DNA from: an uncultured beta proteobacterium
Lineage (GTDB): Bacteria; Pseudomonadota; Gammaproteobacteria; Burkholderiales; Nitrosomonadaceae
DNA: 36,806 nt
Reading direction: 5' to 3'
Assembly (NCBI GenBank): GCA_900696615.1
Contig: CAADGS010000052.1
Location: 1 to 36,806 of the forward strand
Program-made: the position numbers and the translations under genes
The notes under the pieces: model-generated
Database searches by the model: none
The model's input: only the letters and a program-made list of their open reading frames with translations
What the model was told of the DNA's origin: nothing
In this document: positions 20,659 to 29,742 of the stretch, in pieces
Layout of the letters: each line of letters opens with the position of its first letter
How positions within the stretch are numbered: the stretch's first letter is position 1

Positions 20659-20779
20659 AAATTTTTTTAATGCATGAGGTGTAGCAGTTAAGGCCTGGTC
20701 CGTTAGATAAACCCACCCATAAGGCAATTGGAACACTCAATTCAAATCTGAGAGTCTTAGAATCAAAATCGATAAAGAT

Positions 20780-20813
20780 AAAAAAAGCAGATAAAACGAG
20801 ATCCGCTTTTTTT
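20780..20813. terminator. Bidirectional intrinsic terminator between dnaJ and smbP
   Basis: AAAAAAAGCAGAT (20780-20792) pairs with ATCCGCTTTTTTT (20801-20813) around an 8-base loop. The single A-C mismatch on the plus strand becomes a G-T wobble on the minus strand. T runs flank the stem on both strands, serving the convergent genes dnaJ and smbP. Confidence 0.85.
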
Positions 20814-20831
20814 AATAGATTCTGGATCGGT

Positions 20832-21185
20832 TTATTTTCCCGTTGCCTCATGCATGTGCCGTAGTGCTTCTGTTACATGCTTAGTTGCCACATCGGCATG
20901 ATCTTGTTTGGCGTGCGCAATTGCTTCGTCTAAATGTTTAATTGATTCGGCTATGTACTCCTTCTGGGTTTCAGTAAGCTCTTTTTCCGCTTCTTTGGCA
21001 TGAATGAGGCTTTCTTGTGCATGCTCCAGTAATACCTTAGTGTGTCCAGATTTTCCGTGTGTCTGTGCTGATTCAGCGTGTTTAATGGCTTCAGTGGTAT
21101 GCGGATTTATATTTGCAGCGATTGCTTGCGAAGCGAAAATTAATGCTAAAAAATTCAAAATAGTAATAACCTGTGATAGTTTCAT
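20832..21185 (-). CDS. smbP: Small periplasmic His-rich metal-binding protein (SmbP-like)
   Basis: The 117-residue precursor has a signal peptide (residues 1-23, MKLSQVITILNFLALIF, cleavage probably after AIAA). The mature helical protein of about 93 residues carries 12 His, in repeats of the type HAxxxxxHxKxGH and EHAxESLxHAKEAE. This matches SmbP of Nitrosomonas europaea, a periplasmic protein that binds several Cu and other divalent ions. ATG 21185 is supported by GGGG 7 bases upstream; a longer frame from 21254 would hide the signal peptide. The likely role is copper buffering for copper enzymes such as AMO, inferred from the N. europaea protein. A hairpin with a T tract lies in the leader. 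Confidence 0.9.
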   Translation of the reverse strand: MKLSQVITILNFLALIFASQAIAANINPHTTEAIKHAESAQTHGKSGHTKVLLEHAQESLIHAKEAEKELTETQKEYIAESIKHLDEAIAHAKQDHADVATKHVTEALRHMHEATGK

Positions 21186-21208
21186 ATTGTTACCCCGTTC
21201 AGTTAATG

Positions 21209-21234
21209 AATAAAAAGAATCGCTAAACAGCGAT
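21209..21234 (-). promoter_or_regulatory. Terminator-like hairpin in the smbP leader
   Basis: On the minus strand, ATCGCT-GTTT-AGCGAT (21234 to 21219) forms a perfect 6-bp stem with a 4-base loop, followed at once by TCTTTTTATT. It lies 34-49 bases before the smbP ATG, too close for a complete promoter and leader to fit between comfortably. This suggests a transcription attenuator. Confidence 0.5.
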
Positions 21235-21474
21235 GAGGTTTGTATTGAATTCAATGCGGATTTTCATTTATTGATATTTAGATACGTAATATCATTATCG
21301 ATTTGTGAACGAATACCCGATAAAGTTCCCATTATCTAAAATAAGTTCGTTAGATTTTTTTAAGCAAACTCCAACCATACAAATCGAAAGGAATTTCTCA
21401 ATTATCGAAACTCTGAACTCGGCTAGTTTAGTTTGAAATTTACTAGATTCCTTGTCATAGCGAAATAGCGGCTG

Positions 21475-22257
21475 TCAATGATATAGCGCATCTTCAATTA
21501 TTTTGTTAAGCAGTTGATAATCAACCCATTGTTTTCCGAGTGTATCTCCACTTATATGAGTAAATGGTCGGAATGGTTCACCAAGATCTGAGAGCACTGC
21601 GACTGCCCCGTTAAAATTTTGTAATCGGGTATAACCGCTAACTGTAACGAGAGTTGCTAGGTTTGCCGCCATTGCCGATTTAAGGCCATTTTCTGAATCT
21701 TCAATTGCGATACATTGATGCGGTGATAATTTGAGTTGATTTAGCACCCAGTGATAAATGTCGGGTGCGGGTTTTTTCTTGGGAACAATATCGCCGGCAC
21801 CGATTACCGCAAACCATTCAATGGATGCTTCACCTAAAGTCGACTTTAGCAGAGCCATGACATTCTCCATAGTGGTTGTGGTTGCAATCGCAAGCTTTAC
21901 TTTTTCTTGATGCAATTCTTGAATTAACCGTGCTACGCCAGGGCGCAATGGGATATGGCCAGTTTCCATTAAAGATTCAAAATACTTGGTTTTGGCCTTA
22001 TGCAGGCTACCGATCCACTCCGGCAGATCACTTCTTTCAAGGGTGGCTGGTGCATATTGTTCCATGTAATGCCGTATCCGTTCTTTTCCACCGGTAATTT
22101 GCAGCAATTTACCATAAAGATCGATATCCCAGTTCCAGCTAAGACCAAAATCGTGGAATGCGGCATTGAACGCTAGACGGTGTCCATCTTGTTCCGTGTC
22201 TGCCAGAGTACCGTCAACATCGAATAATACTGCTTGTAATTTATTACATGTGTTCAT
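21475..22257 (-). CDS. cbbY: CbbY-type HAD phosphatase (probable xylulose-1,5-bisphosphate phosphatase)
   Basis: A 260-residue haloacid-dehalogenase-family phosphatase. Motif I is FDVDGTLADTE (nucleophile Asp near residue 13) followed by DGHRLAFNAAF, which is typical of CbbY; motif II Thr is in AIATTTT, motif III Lys in KKKPAPDIY, and motif IV is IEDSENGLKSA. CbbY enzymes remove xylulose-1,5-bisphosphate, a misfire product that inhibits Rubisco, and usually sit in cbb operons. Here the gene follows sua5 by 9 bases, with no Rubisco genes in the window. A general sugar-phosphate phosphatase is the alternative. Confidence 0.82.
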   Translation of the reverse strand: MNTCNKLQAVLFDVDGTLADTEQDGHRLAFNAAFHDFGLSWNWDIDLYGKLLQITGGKERIRHYMEQYAPATLERSDLPEWIGSLHKAKTKYFESLMETGHIPLRPGVARLIQELHQEKVKLAIATTTTMENVMALLKSTLGEASIEWFAVIGAGDIVPKKKPAPDIYHWVLNQLKLSPHQCIAIEDSENGLKSAMAANLATLVTVSGYTRLQNFNGAVAVLSDLGEPFRPFTHISGDTLGKQWVDYQLLNKIIEDALYH

Positions 22258-22266
22258 AGCGATAAC

Positions 22267-23337
22267 TCAACATATGTTTGAAGAATGATAGCTGGCACGT
22301 TGTAATCGATCGGCGATGGCCAGCCAGCTTGGGTGATTAGGAGGAGATTCAATCAAAAGATAATCAAATGCTTCTTCATCGAATTGACGTAATTTTGCAT
22401 ACAATTGTTTGCCATAAGCAATGGGATCGGCCGGCATGGCGCAGTGTCCGATAATGTGATCTGAAAATTGTGGTTTATCGGCCTTCGACCAAGTCATAAT
22501 AAGTATGCGGAATTTTTGTGTAGTTAATGTGATAGCCTGCTGCCATATTTGTTCCGTAGGGTAAATTCTCAGTGGGGTTATCGGTGCATAATGCGCAGGC
22601 AGCATTCCGGAGAAACGCATAGTTTGGTTGGTAGTGGTTGCCAAATTGACCGGTATATCCAATGCCATTTCAAGTTCCGGACAAGTAATTCCGCCCGGGC
22701 GCAGTATTTTAACTGACTGTTTATCAAAACATACGATAGTGCTTTCCAAACCTACTTCACAAGCGCCACCTTCGAGAATCATGTCGACCCTTTCACCCAA
22801 TTCTTGCTGCACATGCAAGGCGGTCGTCGGGCTGATGCGTCCAAAGCGATTGGCTGATGGTGCAGCTAAGGCTTTCCCAGATCCAAGTTCATCGAGTAGC
22901 GCCAGTGCGATTGGGTGTGCTGGCATCCTTATGCCGACAGTATTCTGACCGCCGGTGACACTGTCGGGTACTTGCTGGCTGCGGTGCAAAATTAGTGTCA
23001 ATGGACCGGGCCAGAATGTATATGCCAATTTCCAAGCCGCTTCAGGTATAGCCTGTGCCCAATAATTCAATTGCGAGATATCGCCAATATGTACAATAAG
23101 CGGATGATCGAGAGGGCGCTGCTTTATGTCATAAATTTTTCTTACTGCAATGGCATTGTTTACATCTGCACCGAGACCGTAAACAGTTTCGGTAGGAAAT
23201 GCGACCGTACCACCATGATTTAGAATTCGCGCAGCTGTAATAACATGCTCTTGTTGTTCTGGTGTTAATTCTGATTTATTGCGCGCGTATTGTGTCTGCT
23301 TCATTCGATTTGATTGCGTAGATTTATTGATAATCAC
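22267..23337 (-). CDS. Threonylcarbamoyl-AMP synthase, Sua5 type
   Basis: Makes threonylcarbamoyl-AMP from threonine, bicarbonate and ATP for t6A modification of tRNA position 37. The 356-residue protein has the YrdC domain (GGTVAFPTETVYGLGADV, KQRPLDHPLIVH, ALAAPSANRFGRISPT, residues ~25-225) plus the C-terminal Sua5 domain, linked by the conserved PGMLPAHYAP-like segment (SGMLPAHYAP). The GTG at 23337 overlaps the upstream stop as GTGA and is chosen for coupling; ATG 23304 is an alternative that drops 11 residues. It lies in a clsB-sua5-cbbY unit whose products have no evident metabolic link. Confidence 0.93.
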   Translation of the reverse strand: MIINKSTQSNRMKQTQYARNKSELTPEQQEHVITAARILNHGGTVAFPTETVYGLGADVNNAIAVRKIYDIKQRPLDHPLIVHIGDISQLNYWAQAIPEAAWKLAYTFWPGPLTLILHRSQQVPDSVTGGQNTVGIRMPAHPIALALLDELGSGKALAAPSANRFGRISPTTALHVQQELGERVDMILEGGACEVGLESTIVCFDKQSVKILRPGGITCPELEMALDIPVNLATTTNQTMRFSGMLPAHYAPITPLRIYPTEQIWQQAITLTTQKFRILIMTWSKADKPQFSDHIIGHCAMPADPIAYGKQLYAKLRQFDEEAFDYLLIESPPNHPSWLAIADRLQRASYHSSNIC

Positions 23338-24521
23338 CGGACATTATCATACCAATCGTAGCCTAGTATGCCTTGTATAATGCGAACAATATAAAAGCTT
23401 AACCAGTTTACAATAATCCTTCGCCATGACAAAAAGCTTTTGTCAGTTGAAGCGATGCATAATGATTCCTGCGTAATGGCAATTTTCAAGCTTGTTCTTA
23501 ATTCATTAGCGAATTGATGGTCTTCGATCAAAATATTGGCTTCGCGTGCCAATAGCAAACTGAAAGGATCGATGTTGGAAGATCCAACTGTGGCCCAAAA
23601 TTGATCGATCACGGCAACCTTTGCATGTAAATAACTGCGATTGTATTCATAAATTTTTATTCCAGCCTGCAAGAGATTTTCATAGAGTGCCTGGGTTGCA
23701 TGATATTGAAGACGATATTCAATTTTACCTTGTAATAAAAGCACAACTTGAACACCACGTTGAGCAGCATTTTTCAGGGCGTTACTAAACTTTCTGCCAG
23801 GCAAAAAATAAGCATTGGCAATTATGATCTCGGTTCGGGCATGGTGAATGGCATTTAGGTAGGCATGTTCAATATCATGCCGGTGGCGCCAGTTATCACG
23901 AATGACAAAGGCAGCTTTTTGGTTACCGCAAGATTTATTGCTTGGTGTAAGAATGGGGGGATGGGTCCAGCGTTTCTTTAAATGTGCCCATGCCACTACC
24001 TTCCATAAATGCTTTACAGCTTTATAAATTTGTTCAAGTAGAGGGCCTTTGATGGCAACAGCATAATCAAAACGTGGTGTAAGTCCTTCCGGGTTATGTT
24101 GATCATCGATAATATTAATTCCACCAACGAAAGCGATTTGTGCATCGATAATAGCTATCTTGCGATGCATACGGCGCAATCGGTGGCGTCGCGGCATAGA
24201 GAAAATAAACTCCGGTCTGAATATTAGCAGCTTAATACCGGATTGAAGCATGTTTTCTATTTCCGTTTGAGAAAGATTTTGCGATCCAAACCCATCAAGT
24301 AGGAGGTGAACGGATACCCCTCGTTGTACTGCATTTTTTAGTGCTTCTATAATTTTTTTGCCGATAGTATCGCTTTCAAGAATATAAACTTCGAGATGTA
24401 TTTCAATTTGTGATCCATCAATAGCAGCTTTTAATTGCGGAAAATATTCTTCGCCGTTTTGCAGTAAGGTGATCGCATTATTCTCAACGTAACAAGGATT
24501 TCTCATGCTGGAAATATACAT
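23334..24521 (-). CDS. clsB: Phospholipase-D-family cardiolipin synthase (ClsB-like)
   Basis: A 395-residue protein with two HKD motifs: HRKIAIIDAQIAFVGGINI near residue 120 and HAKVAVIDQFWATVGSSNID near residue 300, the paired catalytic His/Lys/Asp sets of PLD-type transferases. There is no N-terminal membrane anchor, which fits ClsB (YbhO) rather than ClsA. A C-terminal amphipathic segment (IIVNWLSFYIVRIIQGILG) may attach it to the membrane. ClsB makes cardiolipin or phosphatidylglycerol; the exact substrate cannot be read here. ATG 24521 is used, with ATG 24506 possible; neither has a clear ribosome-binding site. Confidence 0.87.
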   Translation of the reverse strand: MYISSMRNPCYVENNAITLLQNGEEYFPQLKAAIDGSQIEIHLEVYILESDTIGKKIIEALKNAVQRGVSVHLLLDGFGSQNLSQTEIENMLQSGIKLLIFRPEFIFSMPRRHRLRRMHRKIAIIDAQIAFVGGINIIDDQHNPEGLTPRFDYAVAIKGPLLEQIYKAVKHLWKVVAWAHLKKRWTHPPILTPSNKSCGNQKAAFVIRDNWRHRHDIEHAYLNAIHHARTEIIIANAYFLPGRKFSNALKNAAQRGVQVVLLLQGKIEYRLQYHATQALYENLLQAGIKIYEYNRSYLHAKVAVIDQFWATVGSSNIDPFSLLLAREANILIEDHQFANELRTSLKIAITQESLCIASTDKSFLSWRRIIVNWLSFYIVRIIQGILGYDWYDNVR

Positions 24522-24621
24522 CGCGTCAATGTAAATACTGATCTACTTACATAGAAAGGATGAGAATTATGCGCATGATTGAGGTTGGCGATGCGCAAAT
24601 TATTCGTCATAGCGGCCTTAT

Positions 24622-25719
24622 CTATGAAATCTCCAGCATTCTATTCAATGCTAATCTCGCCAGTTTAGCTTCTTCTTCGGGAACTTTTATTTGGTTTACG
24701 ACGGCACCTTGTACCAAATTTTCCAAAGTCCAGGCTAGATGCTGCGGGTCGATTCGCGCCATTGTTGAACACATACACACCATCGGCGACATGAACTGAA
24801 CGATTTTTCCTTGCGATTTAAATTCCTCGGTAATACGACCCACCAGATTCAGTTCAGTGCCAACTAGCCAACGCGTGCCACTTTTTGCAGCCGCGATAGT
24901 TTTAATGATGTATTCAGTTGAACCGACATAATCCGATGCTTTGCAAACTTCAAAGTTACATTCCGGATGTGAAATGACAATACCGTCCGGATATTGATTG
25001 CGGAAACGGATAATGTGTTGAGGCTGGAACATTTGATGCACTGAACAATGACCTTTCCACAATAAAATTTTTGCTTTTTTAATTTGTTCTACAGTTAATC
25101 CGCCCATTGGCTCATCAAAATTCCATACGGGCATTTCTTCCAGTGATATACCAAGTTGATATCCACTCCAGCGTCCGAGATGCTGATCAGGGAAAAACAA
25201 AACTTTTTCGCGCTGCTTAAATGACCATTCCAGAACTTTTCCGGCATTACTCGATGTGCAAACTATACCACCATGTTCTCCGCAAAATGCTTTAAGGTCT
25301 GCGGCGGAATTAATATATGTAACTGGAGTGATTGCTTCATCGGGATTAAGCAATTCTGAAAGCTCGCGCCAAGCGCGTTCAACATTGGCAAGATTGGCCA
25401 TGTCAGCCATTGAGCAACCCGCTGCCATATCCGGCAATATGGCTATTTGTTGCGGACTCGAAAGTATGTCTGCAACCTCAGCCATAAAATGAACACCGCA
25501 AAAGACTAGATAATCGGCATCGGTTTGGGCTGCCAGAAACGAGAGTTTTAAGGAATCCCCTGTTAAGTCGGCATGACGGTATACATCGGCGCGTTGATAG
25601 TGGTGTGCAAGAATAACTGCGCGTTTTCCTAATGCACCTTTTGCGGCGATGATACGCTCAGCGCATATCTCGTCTTGTAATTGATCGTAATTTTCAAATT
25701 TTAAAGCTTCTGCACGCAT
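24622..25719 (-). CDS. nadA: Quinolinate synthase
   Basis: NadA condenses iminoaspartate with dihydroxyacetone phosphate to quinolinate in NAD synthesis, using a [4Fe-4S] cluster. The 365-residue protein shows the conserved cysteine regions VFCGVHFMAEVA, SHPECNFEVC and MCMCSTMARIDPQHLAW, plus ILAHHYQRADV. It stands first on the minus-strand run, with a 100-base gap to clsB, so co-transcription is possible but not evident. nadB and nadC are not in the window. Confidence 0.97.
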   Translation of the reverse strand: MRAEALKFENYDQLQDEICAERIIAAKGALGKRAVILAHHYQRADVYRHADLTGDSLKLSFLAAQTDADYLVFCGVHFMAEVADILSSPQQIAILPDMAAGCSMADMANLANVERAWRELSELLNPDEAITPVTYINSAADLKAFCGEHGGIVCTSSNAGKVLEWSFKQREKVLFFPDQHLGRWSGYQLGISLEEMPVWNFDEPMGGLTVEQIKKAKILLWKGHCSVHQMFQPQHIIRFRNQYPDGIVISHPECNFEVCKASDYVGSTEYIIKTIAAAKSGTRWLVGTELNLVGRITEEFKSQGKIVQFMSPMVCMCSTMARIDPQHLAWTLENLVQGAVVNQIKVPEEEAKLARLALNRMLEIS

Positions 25720-25849
25720 GCTATATTTCTTTATAAGTATTAGTTAAAAAAACACAATATTACATACAATATTAGGCTCAAGTTTACATTTAATGCAGGT
25801 CATGGAGAATTCATACAAAAAGCTATTGGTAAATTAGAAGGTTTACTTC

Positions 25850-25858
25850 TGATATAAT
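25850..25858 (+). promoter_or_regulatory. Extended -10 promoter candidate for the lpt-rpoN operon
   Basis: TGATATAAT is a perfect extended -10 element 64 bases before lptC, in the AT-rich divergent region with nadA. No good -35 hexamer is seen at 16-18 bases. Sequence match only. Confidence 0.45.
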
Positions 25859-25922
25859 TCAAAAAAATAGTTTTTTGTTGAATAGTGAATATGTTGGAAT
25901 AATTTTATAATTCGCATTTTTC

Positions 25923-26489
25923 ATGCATAGTCGCCTACATATTAGTTTTTTTCTAGTTGTTTTTATTTTTCTGTTGTTACTAACTTGGTGGTTGGATCAA
26001 ATTACTCGACCATCCGACCAGACTAAAGATAGCAGTTTATTTCAGAATCCTGATTATATCGCTGAAGATCTATCTGGTATAAGAATGGAGTATGGGACAG
26101 CAACGCAACGAAAATTTACCGCTGAAAAGTTATTGCACTTTGTGACCGATGAAATTACACAAATGGAACATGTCAGTTTTATCAACACTGAGCCCGCAAA
26201 ACCTCTAATGCGCATTAAAGCAGAGCGCGCGGAAGTTAGAAATAAAGGTAAGGATGTATACTTGTCAGATAATGTTACGGCAATAAGAGGGACGGATGAT
26301 GAAAGCAGCAAAATTACTTTGGTAACCCATTTTTTGCATATTATTCCGGATGAAGGATTAGTTAAGACAGATCAAGCGGTAAAGATTACCAAATTGAACA
26401 CTACGATTAATGCGATCGGAATGGAATTGAATAATCAGACAGGAGTGATCGAACTCTTGTCACGAGTCAAAGCAGTCGATAACAAGTAA
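25923..26489 (+). CDS. lptC: LPS export ABC transporter periplasmic protein LptC
   Basis: LptC joins the LptB2FG transporter to the periplasmic LptA bridge. The 188-residue protein has one N-terminal membrane span (residues ~6-24, ISFFLVVFIFLLLLTWWLD) and a beta-jellyroll domain (PDYIAEDLSGIRMEYG, ADNVTAIRG-like SDNVTAIRG). Sequence conservation is low in this family, so the assignment leans on topology and on lptA directly downstream (9-base gap). The more usual upstream kdsD/kdsC genes are absent here; nadA diverges instead. Confidence 0.92.
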   Translation: MHSRLHISFFLVVFIFLLLLTWWLDQITRPSDQTKDSSLFQNPDYIAEDLSGIRMEYGTATQRKFTAEKLLHFVTDEITQMEHVSFINTEPAKPLMRIKAERAEVRNKGKDVYLSDNVTAIRGTDDESSKITLVTHFLHIIPDEGLVKTDQAVKITKLNTTINAIGMELNNQTGVIELLSRVKAVDNK

Positions 26490-26498
26490 TTAAGATAA

Positions 26499-27029
26499 AT
26501 GAAATCTATTTCTATTGTATGGCTACTCGTGTCGTTATGTATTCAGCCGGCAATGGCTGAGCGAGCAGACCGAAAAAAACCTCTTTACCTTGAAGCCGAC
26601 CGCGCTACGGTCGAAGATGTTAACCGCAAAGAAGCCACGCGAGTCAGTGTATTTACCGGGAATGTAATTTTAACTCAAGGCACTATGCGGATTAGCGCTG
26701 ATAAAGTAATCATGAAAGAGGATCTTAATGGATTCAAGCAAGCAACCGCGATTGGCGATCTTGTAAGTTTCCGCCAAAAGCGCGACGGTTTAGATGAGTA
26801 TGTTGAAGGGTGGAGCCAGAGGGTTGAGTACGATAGTAAAACAGATAAAATTGAATTATTCCGTCAAGCACGATTGAAGCGGGGTTTTGATGAAGTGCAC
26901 GGTGACTACATTTCTTACGATATGAATACTGAATTCTTTAAGGTAATTGGTAGTAAAGAACGCGGCGACTCAACAGGACCAGATAAGCGCGTACGTATTA
27001 CCATTCAACCTAAAGATAAATCTGAATAG
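26499..27029 (+). CDS. lptA: LPS transport periplasmic protein LptA
   Basis: LptA forms the periplasmic bridge that carries lipopolysaccharide to LptDE. The 176-residue precursor has a signal peptide (residues 1-20, cleavage probably after AMA) and an OstA-like beta-jellyroll: LYLEADRATVED, FTGNVILTQGTMRISADKV and EYDSKTDKIELFRQARL are typical. It lies between lptC and lptB, the standard order. A weak ribosome-binding site suggests coupling with lptC. Confidence 0.96.
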   Translation: MKSISIVWLLVSLCIQPAMAERADRKKPLYLEADRATVEDVNRKEATRVSVFTGNVILTQGTMRISADKVIMKEDLNGFKQATAIGDLVSFRQKRDGLDEYVEGWSQRVEYDSKTDKIELFRQARLKRGFDEVHGDYISYDMNTEFFKVIGSKERGDSTGPDKRVRITIQPKDKSE

Positions 27030-27073
27030 CCCGGTAATTAACATTGCACTAAGAATCCAGATTATTCCAGGCA

Positions 27074-27796
27074 ATGAGTGAATTAAAAGCTAATAATTTA
27101 AAAAAGCGTTATAAATCACGCACAGTTGTTAAAGATGCGTCCTTTTCATTGAATAGCGGTGAAGTTATTGGTCTATTGGGGCCGAATGGCGCAGGAAAGA
27201 CCACATGCTTTTATATGATCGTAGGTCTTGTACCCCTCGATGGCGGGACAATATTTCTGGACGATCAAGATTTGAGCCAGCTTCCTATTCATCAGAGAGC
27301 AAAGCTTGGTTTGAGTTATTTACCTCAAGAAGCATCCATTTTCAGGCGCTTAACAGTTGAAGAAAATATTCTTGCGGTATTAGAACTGCAAAATCTCGAT
27401 GAAGAAACAAAACAGCGGTATTTAGATGGTTTATTACACGATTTGCACATTAGCCATTTACGTAATAATTCTGCAATTAGTTTGTCTGGCGGAGAACGCC
27501 GTCGCGTCGAAATAGCGCGTGCGTTAGCCTCGCAGCCGCGTTTTATTTTGCTTGATGAGCCATTTGCCGGCGTTGACCCCATTGCGGTTCTGGATATACA
27601 GAAAGTTGTTGCGTTTCTTAAGGAACGAAAGATTGGGGTGCTGATTACTGATCATAATGTTCGTGAAACATTAGGTATTTGCGATCGAGCTTATATTATT
27701 AGTGAAGGACAAGTACTTGCTAAAGGTAAGCCTGAGGAAATTATTGACAATGAACAAGTTAGAGAAGTTTATCTGGGAGAGCACTTCCGGTTGTAG
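27074..27796 (+). CDS. lptB: LPS export ABC transporter ATP-binding protein LptB
   Basis: LptB is the cytoplasmic ATPase that powers LPS extraction with LptF and LptG (not in this window). The 240-residue protein has Walker [10 protein letters not shown] (residues ~37-45), Q-loop YLPQEASIF, signature [15 protein letters not shown], Walker [14 protein letters not shown] and the switch His in [10 protein letters not shown]. The C-terminus [10 protein letters not shown] is a family hallmark. rpoN follows after 50 bases, a widely conserved pairing. Confidence 0.98.
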   Translation: MSELKANNLKKRYKSRTVVKDASFSLNSGEVIGLLGPNGAGKTTCFYMIVGLVPLDGGTIFLDDQDLSQLPIHQRAKLGLSYLPQEASIFRRLTVEENILAVLELQNLDEETKQRYLDGLLHDLHISHLRNNSAISLSGGERRRVEIARALASQPRFILLDEPFAGVDPIAVLDIQKVVAFLKERKIGVLITDHNVRETLGICDRAYIISEGQVLAKGKPEEIIDNEQVREVYLGEHFRL

Positions 27797-27846
27797 GTTG
27801 TAATCAGTGAATACAATGAACAAATTCTAACTGTGTATTTTTAATC

Positions 27847-29301
27847 ATGAAACCAACGCTTCATCTAAAACTGTCTCAACAGCTTAAGCTTACACCGCAA
27901 TTACAGCAGTCAATACGATTACTGCAATTATCAACACTTGAATTAAATCAAGAGATTGAACGTATTGTTCAAGAAAATCCATTGTTGGAATTAAGTGAAG
28001 ATTGGAATGCGCATATGCCAGACCTTCCGCCAGTTAATTCCGCGGCTAATGATTTACCTGAGCACGATGGTGCCTCGGCTGGAGTGGCTAGTGCTGAAGA
28101 TAAAATTCTTACCGAAGAGCGGAGTGAGAATGATTTGGAATGGTATCAGGAGGGTTTTTCCTCTTATGGTGCGCTTGAAGAGGATGAGTATGCAATGATG
28201 CAAATTCCTGCTAAGCCCGCAAGTTTGCGCGAGTATTTGAATACGCAGGCTTCATGTTTGAATCACATTTCCGATCGTGAAAAAAGAATAATCGGTTTAT
28301 TGATTGATAGCCTGGATGATGATGGTTATTTACTCCAGCCTTTGGACGAATTGATGGAGATGCTTCCCTTTGAGCTTAATATCAGTTTATATGATTTGGA
28401 AAACGCACTGAAAATCTTGCAGAGCCTTGATCCACCAGGTATAGGGGCGAGAAATTTGCAGGAATGCCTGGTATTGCAATTACAAATGATGCCTGATAAC
28501 ACAGCATATCGTGATCAAGCGCTTAAAGTAGTCCGGGAGCATCTGAAAGTACTTGCATCACATGATTATAATCAAATTAAGCGGTTATTAGGATGCAAGG
28601 ATGAAGCGCTACGCGCTATCCAGAAATTGATCACCAAGCTTAACCCCAAACCGGGTTCCGAATTTAGCTCTCAAAGCGAACGCTATGTTGTGCCAGATGT
28701 TACAGTTACTAAAAATAATGGAATCTGGGTTGCGAATCTCAATATCGGTGCACTGCCAAAGCTCAGTATCAATCAACTGTATGCTAACATATTAAAGGAA
28801 GCGCGCTATAACTCAGCCAGTACGTTAGCTAATCAATTAAATGAAGCGAAATGGTTAATTAAGAATATCCACCAACGTTCAACAACGATTTTGAACGTAG
28901 CCAATGCTATTGTAGCGCGGCAGCAGCAATTTTTTGAGCACGGTGAAGTAGCTATGCGTCCGATGGTATTAAGAGAGATCGCAGAAGTATTGAATTTGCA
29001 CGAATCTACGGTATCGCGTGTTACCACTCAAAAATTTATGCTAACCCCACGTGGTATTTTCGAGCTTAAATATTTCTTTTGTAGCCATGTAGCGACGGAT
29101 TCAGGCGGAGCTTGCTCGGCTACAGCCATTCGAGCCTTGATTAAACAACTTATACATGAAGAAAATTCAAAGAAGCCACTGAGCGATAACAAAATTGCGG
29201 ATATTCTTGAACAGCAGGGCATTGTTATTGCTCGAAGGACGATTGCAAAATATCGAGAGTCCCTACAAATTCCTGCAGCAAATCTTCGCAAATCATTTTA
29301 A
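27847..29301 (+). CDS. rpoN: RNA polymerase sigma-54 factor
   Basis: RpoN directs polymerase to -24/-12 promoters and needs AAA+ activators. The 484-residue protein has the Gln/Leu-rich region I (SQQLKLTPQLQQSIRLLQL), an acidic region II (residues ~55-110), the core-binding domain, the helix-turn-helix (LNLHESTVSRVTTQKF) and the RpoN box ARRTIAKYRE close to the C-terminus. All functional parts are present. It is located after lptB and before hpf, ptsN and hprK, the usual order. Confidence 0.98.
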   Translation: MKPTLHLKLSQQLKLTPQLQQSIRLLQLSTLELNQEIERIVQENPLLELSEDWNAHMPDLPPVNSAANDLPEHDGASAGVASAEDKILTEERSENDLEWYQEGFSSYGALEEDEYAMMQIPAKPASLREYLNTQASCLNHISDREKRIIGLLIDSLDDDGYLLQPLDELMEMLPFELNISLYDLENALKILQSLDPPGIGARNLQECLVLQLQMMPDNTAYRDQALKVVREHLKVLASHDYNQIKRLLGCKDEALRAIQKLITKLNPKPGSEFSSQSERYVVPDVTVTKNNGIWVANLNIGALPKLSINQLYANILKEARYNSASTLANQLNEAKWLIKNIHQRSTTILNVANAIVARQQQFFEHGEVAMRPMVLREIAEVLNLHESTVSRVTTQKFMLTPRGIFELKYFFCSHVATDSGGACSATAIRALIKQLIHEENSKKPLSDNKIADILEQQGIVIARRTIAKYRESLQIPAANLRKSF

Positions 29302-29319
29302 TTAAAAAAAGGAAGAATA

Positions 29320-29646
29320 ATGAACCTTAAACTTACCGGCAATCATGTGGAAATAACCGATGCTATGCGCGACTATGTTATTTCAAAAATTAGCAAAATC
29401 ACACGGCACTTTGATCATGTTATTGATGTGAGTGTTATTTTGTCGGTTGAAAAACTGAAACAAAAAGCGGAAGCAAATGTTCATGTACGTGGCAAAGATA
29501 TTTTTGTCGAGACCGATAGTGAAGATATGTATGCGTCCATCGACAGTCTTGTCGATAAGCTGGATCGTCAGATACTGAAACACAAAGAAAAAAACCTTGA
29601 ACGCCGTAATCACGGAGCGTTAAAAGACCAGGAATTTGAAGAATAA
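29320..29646 (+). CDS. hpf: Ribosome hibernation promoting factor (short HPF)
   Basis: A 108-residue RaiA/HPF-family protein that binds the 30S decoding region and helps form inactive 100S ribosomes under starvation. It opens MNLKLTGNHVEITDAMRDYV and has the conserved SEDMYASIDSLVDKLDRQI segment. The length corresponds to short HPF, without the C-terminal dimerisation domain of long HPF. A good ribosome-binding site, AAGGAAG, precedes the ATG 18 bases after rpoN, so it is part of the rpoN operon. Confidence 0.97.
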   Translation: MNLKLTGNHVEITDAMRDYVISKISKITRHFDHVIDVSVILSVEKLKQKAEANVHVRGKDIFVETDSEDMYASIDSLVDKLDRQILKHKEKNLERRNHGALKDQEFEE

Positions 29647-29742
29647 AAATCATTCATGCGTGCTCAGCGAAAACAATGTTCGCGTATCTATAGATGTGTT
29701 TTAGCATGGCATGTTTAGTGTTTGCCTGAATTAATTTTACTT

